Source: Entamoeba histolytica HM-1:IMSS | Lineage: Eukaryota > Evosea > Mastigamoebida > Endamoebidae | DNA: 64,000 bases | NCBI RefSeq assembly: GCF_000208925.1 | Contig: NW_001914871.1 | Location: 1 to 64,000, forward strand | Direction of reading: 5' to 3' | Part shown: piece by piece, positions 30,870 to 40,350 of the stretch | Position numbering within the stretch: position 1 is the first letter of the stretch | Layout: each line of letters begins with the position of its first letter | The notes under the pieces: generated by a model | What the model was told of the DNA's origin: nothing | The model's input: the letters and a program-made list of their open reading frames with translations, nothing else | Database searches by the model: none | Made by a program: the position numbers and the translations under genes

Positions 30870-31559
30870 ATGACTAAGTTATACATTGGAAACCTCAGCT
30901 ACAAGACTACTGAAGAGAATCTTAAAACCCACTTTGAGTCATTTGGTAAGATCAAAGAAGCTAAACTTATGATCTTCAGAGGATACTCAAGAGGATTTGC
31001 TTTTGTTGAATATGAAACAGAAGAAGATGCTAAGAAGGCTGTAGCTGCTAATGGAGTTGAGTTTGAAGGAAGAAAACTTAAAGTTGAAATTGCTAGACCA
31101 CCAAAGGAAAGAAAAGAAGTTCCTGAAGGAGAAAAGAAGACTACTGCAGGACCACGTGGATATAGACCAAGAAGATTTGGACCAAGAAGATTCACTAGAA
31201 AACACTTTGGAAAGAAGACTAATGGAAGCAGAGTTAATAAGAAGGAAAAGAAAGAAGTACCAACAGAATTTTCAGATAACCTTATCTTTGTTAAGAATCT
31301 TGCATATGCTATTAAGGATGAAGATCTTAAAGAAATATTCAAAGAATTTAATGTTGTAAGTGCTAAAGTTGTTACCTACAATCATAGAGGAAATGTAAGA
31401 TCAAAGGGATACGGATTTGTTGAAGTTAAATCTGCTGAAGATCAAAAGGCTGCAGTTGAAAAGTTGAACGGAACCACTCAAAAAGAAAGAGCTATTGGAG
31501 TTTTCAAAGCTTATAAGAAACAAGAGCAAAAAGAAGAAACTCCAGTTACTAAAGCCTAA
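30870..31559 (+). CDS. RNA-binding protein with two RRM domains
   Basis: 229 residues. RRM1 spans about 1-77 with RNP2 LYIGNL and RNP1 RGFAFVEY; RRM2 spans about 135-215 with RNP2 LIFVKNL and RNP1 KGYGFVEV. Between them is an Arg/Gly/Pro/Lys-rich linker (GPRGYRPRRFGPRRFTRKHFG), a likely RNA- or ribosome-contacting and methylation region. It resembles abundant nucleolin/RNP-type proteins. Codon use is biased to GGA, AAG and GTT compared with neighbours, which suggests high expression and fits the strong promoter. Its exact RNA targets are unknown. Confidence 0.92.
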   Translation: MTKLYIGNLSYKTTEENLKTHFESFGKIKEAKLMIFRGYSRGFAFVEYETEEDAKKAVAANGVEFEGRKLKVEIARPPKERKEVPEGEKKTTAGPRGYRPRRFGPRRFTRKHFGKKTNGSRVNKKEKKEVPTEFSDNLIFVKNLAYAIKDEDLKEIFKEFNVVSAKVVTYNHRGNVRSKGYGFVEVKSAEDQKAAVEKLNGTTQKERAIGVFKAYKKQEQKEETPVTKA

Positions 31560-31655
31560 TTTTTTGATTTTATTTCGTTTTTTTTAGGGTTTATTTAATA
31601 AACAAAAAACGAATTTCTATTAATTTGTATTTGAAGTTTTGATTGAAATAAACAT

Positions 31656-32581
31656 ATGAAGAAAACATCTGAGTTTAAACAATATAATGGTGGTATTTTT
31701 GTTACTCAATTCACATTAAATGGAAAATACATTGTCAGTGGTGGTGATAAAAGAGTTATTCGATTACATAACACTGAGAGTAAAAAACTTATTAAAACAT
31801 ATTCTTCTCCTTGTAAGGAAGTACTTGATATTAAAATAACAAGAGATAATGGAACTATAATTTGTTGTGGAAATGACACTAATGTCTATTCTATTGATGT
31901 TGTGACAAGTTCAGTATTAAGAAAATATGGAAAACATGAAGCAAAAATTAATTGTATTGAATTTAATAATCAGTACAATGTCATTGCATCAGGTTCATTT
32001 GATATGAAAGTCAAATTATGGGATTTAGGTTCAAAATCAAATACTCCTCTTATGTCATTAAATCAAGCAAAAGATTCTATCACTTCTATAAAGATAGAAG
32101 ATACTCAATTATTTACAACGTTTGTTAATTTTATTCTTTTGAATCACAAAGAATTTATTCATTTAAAAGATCTATGGATGGATTTATTAGAGTTTATGAC
32201 TTAAGAAAAGGATTAGTTGTGTCTGATGATATTAAAAAGCCATTGACATCTTTATCAATAATTAATTCTACAACGGTTGCATTATCTAGTATAGAAGATT
32301 CATCAATTAATATTTATAATAGAAAAGATATGAAGATAATTCACACATATAATACTCATCTTAATAAAAGGATTAGAATTAATAATGAAATATCTCTTGA
32401 TAAAAAAATAGTGTTTACTGGAGATGAAACAGGTAAAATCTATCAATATAATTTCATAAATCAAAATCAGAGTTATATAGAAGTATCAAAATCAATTATT
32501 GGATGTATTTCAATGAATCCTACTAAACAACAAATTGTTTATGGTAGTTTTGATGGTAAAATGGGATTATTGGATTATTAA
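31656..32581 (+). CDS. WD40 protein similar to MORG1/WDR83, two exons
   Basis: Exon 1 31656-32119 and exon 2 32170-32581, with a 50-nt intron (GTTTGT...AAAAG, phase 2), give 291 residues, close to MORG1 (315). Seven WD-like blades are visible: VTQFTLNGKYIVSGGDKRVIRLHN, VLDIKITRDNGTIICCG, INCIEFNNQYNVIASGSFDMKVKLWD, the junction blade MDGFIRVYDLRKG, and a final CISMNPTKQQIVYGSFDGKMGLLDY. MORG1 scaffolds MAPK signalling and is also found in spliceosomes. The acceptor is AAG, not TAG, so it is worth confirming. The gene ends 5 bp from the stop of the converging gene. Confidence 0.83.
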
Positions 32582-32586
32582 AAAAT

Positions 32587-33417
32587 TTAATTATCATCTG
32601 TCTGAATAATTATGGAAACAATATTTTTGTTTTCTTTCTTCTGTATTTTTAATCTACTTTTTTCATTAATAATAATTCCTATGTTTTGGTTTATTGGAAT
32701 AATATTAAATTCATTAATACATACTGCTTTTGAAATTAACCATCCACTAATAATTTCTCCATTCACAGTAATATCAATACAATCACCTGTATGTAATAAA
32801 TCATTTCTAGTTATCATTTTTGTACCATTATAAGCATCATTAAAAGAGTCATATTTAATTGTATATCCACTAATATCTTCAATCTTCTTTAATAACATTG
32901 TTAATGGATATTCTTTAATTGGATTGTTTGTTGTTTCTTTTTGAATTCTGATAATATTATCATATTTTTCAGCAATACAATTGAGATATTTTTCAAATGC
33001 TTGTTTTACCGCAACACACCACTCTTCTTGATCAATGGTAAAGCAAGTATTAAATGAAATATCAAAGTTAATGTTTTTGTCTATTTCTTTTTTTATTGGA
33101 TTATTATTTGTTACAATAAACAATTCTTTTTCTGATAAAGGAAGTTGAATTGCAAGGTTAATATTATTTTGAAGAGGAATTATTTGGTCTTCTTGTATCT
33201 GTGTTTTTGAATGTATTGAATAATATAATGTTTGAAGGGTATATTCATATCCTTGGATTGTATCAATGGGTGGAACACTTATTACTTTATCTCCTTGGAG
33301 GTTGTTGGTTATTTCATCACTGATAGCATTTCCATTAACGATGTCAAGTTGTACTTCATTCCCTTCATTTTTAACTTCATTTGTTCCAAATCCTAAAATG
33401 TTTTTGAAGAAATTCAT
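32587..33417 (-). CDS. Hypothetical protein, 276 residues
   Basis: Single-exon frame from ATG. N-terminus MNFFKNILGFG, then acidic sequence, a middle helix (EEWCVAVKQAFEKYLNCIAEKYDNI) that could be the end of a PH-like or similar module, and a C-terminal beta-rich domain (GDCIDITVNGEIISGWLISKAVC, NIGIIINEKSRLKIQKKENK, IVSIIIQTDD). No signal peptide or membrane helix. I recognise no family. It converges on the MORG1-like gene with only 5 bp between the stops, so the 3' UTRs must overlap. Confidence 0.7.
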   Translation of the reverse strand: MNFFKNILGFGTNEVKNEGNEVQLDIVNGNAISDEITNNLQGDKVISVPPIDTIQGYEYTLQTLYYSIHSKTQIQEDQIIPLQNNINLAIQLPLSEKELFIVTNNNPIKKEIDKNINFDISFNTCFTIDQEEWCVAVKQAFEKYLNCIAEKYDNIIRIQKETTNNPIKEYPLTMLLKKIEDISGYTIKYDSFNDAYNGTKMITRNDLLHTGDCIDITVNGEIISGWLISKAVCINEFNIIPINQNIGIIINEKSRLKIQKKENKNIVSIIIQTDDN

Positions 33418-34819
33418 TTTTTGTGTTTTTTTTTTCTAAGTTCTTTCTTTTTGTTTTTTAGAAAAATAAATTCACTTCAAAAGTGTTGAAAGTTTTATTA
33501 TATGATTTTCAATTAATAACTTTTTGAATATTCAATGATGAATATGAAATTTAAATAATGTCTATATCTATATGAATAGAAAACACACAATTCAATAATT
33601 ATTATTGAATACCTACAAAATAAGAAATTATGTTATGTTATTCAAGAAATAAATGATTAATTCAATAACAATAATAATTTATCATTTATAATACCATTAT
33701 TGATGATCAATAATCATAAAAAGAATGAGTTAATTATTAATGAAGAACTATCTGTTTATTCAAGTGTGACAATACAATAAATTGAAATTTATTTATTTTC
33801 TCACACTAAGAAATAACAATTTGATTAAACAATTATCATTAATAATGATGTGTTTCTTCTATTTTCAATTAGTTTTATTAAGAACAATTTGTGATACTCA
33901 ATATATCTCTCAATACAATTTATTAATTTAAACATTGACATTAATATTATTTCATTATTTTATTTTTCATATCTATTGTTATATTGTCATTATGATATAA
34001 TACTAAAATAATTTTATTTCTTATGTTGTTAAACGAATTTATTATAGAGACAGTTCTTTGTATATTATGAAAATAATTTGTATTTTTTTTTACTTCTTTA
34101 TTAAACAATTAAATGATATAACATATGTACAACATCTAAACTGATTTTGAAATTATTTGTATATTTTCTATCACATTATATTTTTATGAAATTCTTTTTC
34201 TTTCATTTTTTATATCATAAACTTTGTTGTTTATCTTTTTGTTTATTATTTATGTTGATTCTCTTCATTTTTTGCTTTGTCTCGTCTAATTAATGTCGTT
34301 TTGAAGTTATAAACCATCATTTTTCAATATTGGATGTATTTATTTTTATCTTTAATATAAAGAGAATAAGAGAAATAACATACATTGAGAATTAAAAATG
34401 TTTTTAAAAGATATTGGTTCAAGATGCACAGTTATTGTTTGAAGTTGAGATATAAAAACAATGAAATAACACATTAAAACTATTTGAGAGTTATATCTGA
34501 ATGAATAACTGTAATGAGAAAAAAGAGAAAAACTCATTGTATATTGATGCAAACGTGTTTATACTTACAATAACTCTCTAAACACAATTTCATTTAATAC
34601 TCAAGAATATTTATATAAATTATTCATTTTTATAACAAGAAGTAAATAAAGTGTAGTAGAATAATACATATTCACCAAGAAGAAGCTATCAAGTTTGTTG
34701 AAAGTAATTTCAGAGAGAAAAGAGTTTTTTGTTATTAAGTTATAAATATAACATTTTTGTGTTTTTCAAATAGTAAAAGAAAAAAGAATAGAACTAAAAG
34801 ATTCAAGAATAACTTGAAA
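33418..34819. other. 1.4-kb divergent AT-rich region
   Basis: No gene, RNA gene or repeat that I can support. The sequence is AT-rich with frequent ATTAAT motifs and no codon-like composition on either strand. It contains the promoters of both flanking genes, but I see no consensus TATA close to either start. Confidence 0.6.
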
Positions 34820-35752
34820 ATGGAAGTACCAACTAAAGAACAAGTGTTTGAGAAGTATATGAAATTACTTGAAAAGAAAGGATATCTCAAAGATGTTCCA
34901 GAAGAAGAAAAAGAGGAAAAGGTAAATAAAGCCAAAAAGTATTTTGAAGAGCATTATAATAGTTTAGAAAGATTTCCAGCTGTTAAAATACCAAAAACAA
35001 ATGAAGAAGTTACAGAAGAAAAGAAGAATGAAGCTGAATCTCATAAAGCAAAGGGAAATGACTTATTCACTAAAAAGGACTATGCCACTGCTATTTGTGA
35101 ATATTCAAGGGCAATTGAATGTGACCCATTTAACCATATTTATTATTCAAACAGATCAGCTTGTTATTGTTATTTAAATAATGATGAATTAGCTGTTAGA
35201 GATGGAGAGAAATGTGTTGAATTGTGTCCAACATTTGCTAAGGGATATAGTAGATTGTCAGCAGCGTTAATGAAAATGGGGAAACTTCAAGAAGCAAAAG
35301 AAGCCATTGACAAAGCCTTGAGTATTGAACCAGAGAACCAAAACTATTTAAATAGTAAAATGGATATTTTAGATGAATTAAGTAAAGTTGGAGTGAAAGA
35401 AGAAGTGAAAGAAAAGCCTAAAGAAGAAACAACTGAAACACAAAACCAACCAAGACAAGAACCAAATCAACAACAAGGAGGATTTGCTAGTTTATTAAAT
35501 AATTTAATGAGTAATCCAGCTATTCAACAAATGGCACAAAGTATGATGAGTAATCCTGCAATGATGAATATGGCACAAAGCATGATGAATAATCCTGCAA
35601 TGATGAATATGGCACAAAATATGATGTCAGGTCAAGGGTCTATGAGTGATTTATTAAATAATCCACAACTAAGACATATGGCACAACAAATGGCAAATAC
35701 ACAACAACAACAATCAGAAGAAAATAAACCAAATCAAAATGAAGAGATATAA
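34820..35752 (+). CDS. SGT-type TPR co-chaperone
   Basis: 310 residues from the ATG at 34820 (the frame is open upstream only to a TTG). Residues about 1-60 form a helical N-terminus (VFEKYMKLLEKKGYL). Three TPR repeats occupy about 71-175 (AKGNDLFTKKDYATAICEYSRAIECDP, YYSNRSACYCYL, FAKGYSRLSAALMKMGKLQEAKEAIDKAL), and the tail is Met/Asn/Gln-rich with repeated NPAMMNMAQSMM units. This is the SGTA/Sgt2 plan: TPRs bind Hsp70/Hsp90 and the methionine-rich end binds hydrophobic tail-anchored clients. Converges with the VPS9 gene, 25 bp between stops. Confidence 0.9.
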   Translation: MEVPTKEQVFEKYMKLLEKKGYLKDVPEEEKEEKVNKAKKYFEEHYNSLERFPAVKIPKTNEEVTEEKKNEAESHKAKGNDLFTKKDYATAICEYSRAIECDPFNHIYYSNRSACYCYLNNDELAVRDGEKCVELCPTFAKGYSRLSAALMKMGKLQEAKEAIDKALSIEPENQNYLNSKMDILDELSKVGVKEEVKEKPKEETTETQNQPRQEPNQQQGGFASLLNNLMSNPAIQQMAQSMMSNPAMMNMAQSMMNNPAMMNMAQNMMSGQGSMSDLLNNPQLRHMAQQMANTQQQQSEENKPNQNEEI

Positions 35753-35777
35753 TTCAAAGAAAAACAATGAAATTGAA

Positions 35778-37448
35778 TTAATTTGTGTCATTATATAGTT
35801 CTTGTAATAAATTAAGAATTTTTGGAATATCTTCAGGAGTTAATTCTTGTAAAGGAATATTTTGATAGTATTGTAATAAGAAATCATCACTATTTGATTT
35901 TGATTTTTGGTCAATGAGTTGTTGAATCTTTTGTAATGATAATTTTTGAGGAATAACTAAGCCAGTCTTTGGAATTGTCCATCTTTGAGATGATATAGTT
36001 TGGACAATTAATTTTTCATATTCTTGTTGTGAGATAGATTCTTTTAATGAATTATAACATAACGTTTGAACAAAATCTTTACAAGCCATAAAATTACAAT
36101 AATAATATGACAATTCACTGTTTATTTGCATTTGCATTTCTTCAATATAATAAATTGTAGAATCAAAATATGGTAATTGAGCTTTTATTGTTAAAAACAG
36201 ACATAATGGAAATAATAAATCAGCAGTCACATTTGTTTTTTGATAAAATCGAATCATTTGTTCTAATATTTTAAATGAAGAAAATATATACATTACTTTT
36301 TCTAATGGAGTACATACAGAGTCTATTTTCAATAATAATGTTAATGCACTTTTCATTCCAATTTCATTTAATTGTATTTCTGTACCAACATGTTTTGGTT
36401 GAATAAATGAATGTGTTCTTGACAAACAAAAACAAATATCATCCCCATCAATTTGTTGTATACATTGACCTTCTTTTAATGCAATCATTGGAGGCCAAAG
36501 ATATTTAAAAAGTTTATTAATTAATAACCTATTCATATTATTTATGAATGCATCTTCATTCCATCCATTCTTCCATATTTCTATTTCTTGTGCTTTTTGA
36601 CATAAAATTTTAATACATCCATTAATATATCCTTTGCGTTTCTTAATTGGTTTATTAATAATCAATTCATTAAATCTATTCACAAAATTATCAATAATTT
36701 GAAATAGTCCATTACTTTCACTTAAACTTAATTTCATAAAAAACAATTTCATGTCTTCTTCTTGTTCAATCATTGATTTCTTCATTTCTCCCTCAAACTC
36801 CCAATGAAAATATTTTTGACCTGTGTCTTTTTCAATTTTACTAAGAGTTGGAATACTTCTTCTAATATTATCTAAAGCTACTTGTAATTCATTATAAATA
36901 GTAAATTCATTTTTCTCTCTAAATGTCATATTGAATCCCCTTCTCCATCCCCAACAACATGAGTCAAAATAAAATACTGATTTAGTGATAAGTACAGGTA
37001 ATACATATGCTTTGTCAATAATAATATCATCATTCATTATTTTTGCACTTGACACAGCAGAAGCATTAAGATCATGGAATGATATCATTCTATCAGATAA
37101 GTCACGTTGACTTAAACGAGAAATAGAGGCTTGATGAAATGGATATAATTTAGCATGTGACTTATCAACTTTCCCATAAATACCATTTAATGTAATAAAA
37201 TTTCCATTAGAAACATTTAAATATGCTGAATGACAAAGAAAGAATTGAAGAGTTAATGGAATGTCTTGTAATACATTTGCTTGAGGGAGAAATAATACAG
37301 CATGTGTTTGTATTAAATATTGAAGAAAGTCATAATACTTTTTAGAGAGAAAAGTATAAACACGATTAATTTGAGAAGAAGAAGAAGAGGATTCTTTATT
37401 ATGAATGTAACGAGCTAATTCACTGTGGTTTTTTAACCATGAAATCAT
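35778..37448 (-). CDS. VPS9-domain Rab guanine nucleotide exchange factor
   Basis: 556 residues. The C-terminal half has a VPS9 domain at about 380-500: TPLEKVMYIFSSFKILEQMI, the conserved ADLLFPLCLFLTIKAQLP with its catalytic-type Asp, YYIEEMQMQINSELSYYYCNFMACKDFV with the conserved Tyr. VPS9 proteins activate Rab5-type GTPases on early endosomes. The N-terminal 350 residues are not recognised; they include a serine run (residues 20-25) and CCWGWRRGFNMTF, perhaps a membrane-binding module. In a phagocytic amoeba it probably acts in endosome or phagosome maturation. Confidence 0.85.
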   Translation of the reverse strand: MISWLKNHSELARYIHNKESSSSSSQINRVYTFLSKKYYDFLQYLIQTHAVLFLPQANVLQDIPLTLQFFLCHSAYLNVSNGNFITLNGIYGKVDKSHAKLYPFHQASISRLSQRDLSDRMISFHDLNASAVSSAKIMNDDIIIDKAYVLPVLITKSVFYFDSCCWGWRRGFNMTFREKNEFTIYNELQVALDNIRRSIPTLSKIEKDTGQKYFHWEFEGEMKKSMIEQEEDMKLFFMKLSLSESNGLFQIIDNFVNRFNELIINKPIKKRKGYINGCIKILCQKAQEIEIWKNGWNEDAFINNMNRLLINKLFKYLWPPMIALKEGQCIQQIDGDDICFCLSRTHSFIQPKHVGTEIQLNEIGMKSALTLLLKIDSVCTPLEKVMYIFSSFKILEQMIRFYQKTNVTADLLFPLCLFLTIKAQLPYFDSTIYYIEEMQMQINSELSYYYCNFMACKDFVQTLCYNSLKESISQQEYEKLIVQTISSQRWTIPKTGLVIPQKLSLQKIQQLIDQKSKSNSDDFLLQYYQNIPLQELTPEDIPKILNLLQELYNDTN

Positions 37449-37595
37449 CTTTAGGTTCAGAGAAAAACTGACAACATTAATTTTTGGAAGAAAGTTTTAG
37501 TTTTCTTTTTTTTTTTTAAGGGGAAATTTAAAAGTGGAAGGAAAAATCAGATTTTATTAATCTTTAAATAGTTGATTGATCTCATTAATGATAGA

Positions 37596-39605
37596 ATGAT
37601 TAGTTTATTGTGGCTTGCAATTGGCATCGTTAGTGCACTTACAGCAGATGATGTCTTGAATAAAACTAGTTATGTTGTTGCTATGACATCAGATAATAAC
37701 AATTATGTTTATTATATTGTTAAATCAGTTGTTAATGGTATAGAAACAAATACATTATATCAAACAAGTGTTCAAAATGAAGGGAAATATTTCATTGAAC
37801 TTGCTCAAGGAGTTGGAAATGAATTATACTACAGTGTTGCACATCATTCCATATTTTACACTAAATGTGATGGTATTTGTTCATTATATTCACTCGATTC
37901 AAATATGCAAGAGTATCAAGTAACTAAGGACATTGCTGTTTCATTACCTGTTATTATTAAAGAACATCTTTATTTTGTTTCACCTATATTCTTTGGAATG
38001 ACTGTTCAAGACTCATTAGATCTTCAAAAGAAATTAGCAAATAGAAAACAAACTTCTCATCATGTTTTTACACAAACACCATTTGGAGAAGGGTCATCTT
38101 ATGTTACAACAAATGACGATGGTACTCCACAATATAAACATTTAATTTCATCAGCAATTACTGTAGATGAAAATGGAAGAATTATTGTTGGACAATATAC
38201 AGATGTTTCAAATGAAGTAGGAAATGTTATTTCATATGATATTAGTGATGATGAATCAATAGTTGTTTTTGAGGCTAAATCAACAGCATCAGCAAGTGAT
38301 AAAAAGAATTATTTGAAATCATCAATCTATACAATTTCTGTTGGATCTGATCAAGCAACATGTATTTCATGTAATTATCCTGGAAATCAAATTGAACCAA
38401 AAGCAACAAAAACAGGAAAGTATATTGTCTTTATGAGAACTACAAATACACTTGAGAAAAATCCAGCTAAGTATTTTGTTTTATATGATCTTGAAGATGG
38501 TTCATATAGAGCTGATGTTACTCTTAATGAATTTACTACAGAAAAGTATTTAATTGGTAAACATAGTAATGAGGAAACAATTACAGTATTTGTAATCAAT
38601 AATAGAAGAGAGGCATTAGCTGTAAGAAAAGCTGTATATTCATTTGAATCAAAGGCATGGAATATTGAAGAGGTTGTTGTTGAAGGAGCTGTAGAAATGA
38701 TGGCTGAAGTTCCATGTCAAGATGAGAGTTCATGTTTATTCATTGCACAATCATTCCAATACCAACCAAGTGAAATTTATTATTGTGATGAAGCAATGAA
38801 ACTAACCAAATTAACCAAATTAAATGATTATACTTCTTATAACCTTCAAAAACCAATTCTTGTTAATCCAATGGGATCATTACATGACAGAATTCAATCA
38901 TTACTCTATCTTCCATCAAATAATGAAAAGGCACCAATTCTTTTAGTTGTTCATGAAGAAGAAGAAGGAACTGTTGTTGATGGGTTTAATAAAATTATGA
39001 ATCCATATGTTTATACAAATGAAGGATATGCTGTTGTAATGATTAACTCACATGTCAGTAAAGGATTTGGAGAACGTATGAGAGTTAAAGGGTCAAATGA
39101 TATTAATGTTATTATTGAGGACATTCAAGCTGTTATCAATGAATTAGAAAAATATCCAGTAGACACTTCTAAAATTGCAGTTGTTGGAGTTTTTGGAGCA
39201 TCAAAAATTATTACTGGCTTATTAGATGCTAAATTACCCATTGTTTTAGCTGCAGTTCATGCACCAATTCTTTCAATTCGATCACAATATTATACTGATG
39301 CCAAATATACATTAGAATATACATTTGAAGGAGCAGATTATGACAATTCTTATTGGTATAGTCATAATGATGCTATGAAAAATGTAGCATCATATAATGT
39401 TCCAACACTTATTTCATATGGTGATCTTGATTTTGTTGTTGATAAATCACAACCAATTTCATTATTCCAAGCATTACAACGTAGAGGAATCAAGTCTAGA
39501 CTTCTTAGATTCCCATATTCTACAAATGTATTAACAAAGAATGAAGATATTAAAGTGTTCTATGAACAATACATACGATGGTTTAATGAGAATATGAAGA
39601 ATTAA
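37596..39605 (+). CDS. Secreted S9-family (dipeptidyl-peptidase-like) protein, probably inactive
   Basis: 669 residues from the ATG at 37596 (a TTG lies 24 nt upstream), with signal peptide MISLLWLAIGIVSALTA. The N-terminal ~400 residues are beta-propeller-like. The C-terminal alpha/beta-hydrolase region aligns with prolyl oligopeptidase relatives: AVVMINSHVSKGFG, EKYPVDTSKIAVVGVFGASKII, VPTLISYGDLDFVVDKSQPISLFQALQRRGI, FPYSTNVL. In active enzymes the last segment holds the catalytic His (..NHW..), here Asn; the nucleophile elbow GxSxGG is GASKII. The Asp-bearing GDLD segment remains. I infer a non-catalytic secreted or lumenal protein; it is also possible the triad is rearranged. Confidence 0.8.
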   Translation: MISLLWLAIGIVSALTADDVLNKTSYVVAMTSDNNNYVYYIVKSVVNGIETNTLYQTSVQNEGKYFIELAQGVGNELYYSVAHHSIFYTKCDGICSLYSLDSNMQEYQVTKDIAVSLPVIIKEHLYFVSPIFFGMTVQDSLDLQKKLANRKQTSHHVFTQTPFGEGSSYVTTNDDGTPQYKHLISSAITVDENGRIIVGQYTDVSNEVGNVISYDISDDESIVVFEAKSTASASDKKNYLKSSIYTISVGSDQATCISCNYPGNQIEPKATKTGKYIVFMRTTNTLEKNPAKYFVLYDLEDGSYRADVTLNEFTTEKYLIGKHSNEETITVFVINNRREALAVRKAVYSFESKAWNIEEVVVEGAVEMMAEVPCQDESSCLFIAQSFQYQPSEIYYCDEAMKLTKLTKLNDYTSYNLQKPILVNPMGSLHDRIQSLLYLPSNNEKAPILLVVHEEEEGTVVDGFNKIMNPYVYTNEGYAVVMINSHVSKGFGERMRVKGSNDINVIIEDIQAVINELEKYPVDTSKIAVVGVFGASKIITGLLDAKLPIVLAAVHAPILSIRSQYYTDAKYTLEYTFEGADYDNSYWYSHNDAMKNVASYNVPTLISYGDLDFVVDKSQPISLFQALQRRGIKSRLLRFPYSTNVLTKNEDIKVFYEQYIRWFNENMKN

Positions 39606-39742
39606 AGTAATGAACAATTTAATTAAATTTTTTTAAAACAAAGAAAAGTAATTTTTAAAATTTAAAAATCAAAATAAAAGTTAAAAAAAAAAAGAAAAAT
39701 AACTAAAAAAAAGAAAGAACTTGTTATTATATTTTATTGAAT

Positions 39743-40234
39743 ATGTTTGCATTACTTCTTTTTATTGCTTGTATAAATGCACAACCATTTATGAATATGT
39801 ATGGACAACAACTCCCATATGCAGAAGAACAAGACGCCTTCAGAGCTGAACAAGTACTTCATGGATTAAATATGAAATATATGCAACTTCGTGATGAACT
39901 TTATAGAACAACATTTAGATTAAGAGGAACTCAAAGAAGAAGATATTTCTCATCATCTCCAATTGAACTTTATGGATCAGAACACACAGTCCAATTCCTC
40001 AAACTTAAAGAATTTAGATTACGTAGAACTATTGCTATCATTCTCAAACAAATGGCTACAGTTCTTACTTCAATTAATAAAAATGATAGAAATATGGTTG
40101 TTATGCATTTAGGTCTTCCAATGTCAACTATTAATGCTATGAAACAAGCTATCAAAGCTAAAGTACCAGAAGTTCCTCAAGACATTCCATTAGTTGGACC
40201 TCAAACTCCATTTGGGTTTAGACCATATTATTAA
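39743..40234 (+). CDS. Small secreted protein, possible new family member
   Basis: 163 residues from the ATG at 39743 (6 nt inside a TTG-started frame). Signal peptide MFALLLFIACINA, mature start QPFMNMYGQQ. The rest is basic and helical, with LRDELYRTTFRLRGTQRRR and FLKLKEFRLRRTIAIILKQM, then a C-terminal Pro-rich end (VPQDIPLVGPQTPFGFRPYY). The only cysteine is in the signal peptide. The block around residues 86-125 (LKLK-x2-RLR ... D ... HLGL) matches the secreted coiled-coil protein at 59.8 kb. No known domain. It follows the S9-like gene, also secreted, on the same strand. Confidence 0.75.
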   Translation: MFALLLFIACINAQPFMNMYGQQLPYAEEQDAFRAEQVLHGLNMKYMQLRDELYRTTFRLRGTQRRRYFSSSPIELYGSEHTVQFLKLKEFRLRRTIAIILKQMATVLTSINKNDRNMVVMHLGLPMSTINAMKQAIKAKVPEVPQDIPLVGPQTPFGFRPYY

Positions 40235-40350
40235 ATGTTATTGAACCGTTTAAATCATTTAGTTAAATTTTATTTTTTATTTTATTATGAAGAAGATAAG
40301 ACAATAATAAAAGAAATTTAAACAATAATGTAGAATGACTAAAAAACCAA

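Noticed and set aside
30899..31342. Minus-strand 147-codon frame opposite the two-RRM gene
   Set aside because: It mirrors the strongly biased codons of the RRM gene and has no independent domain.
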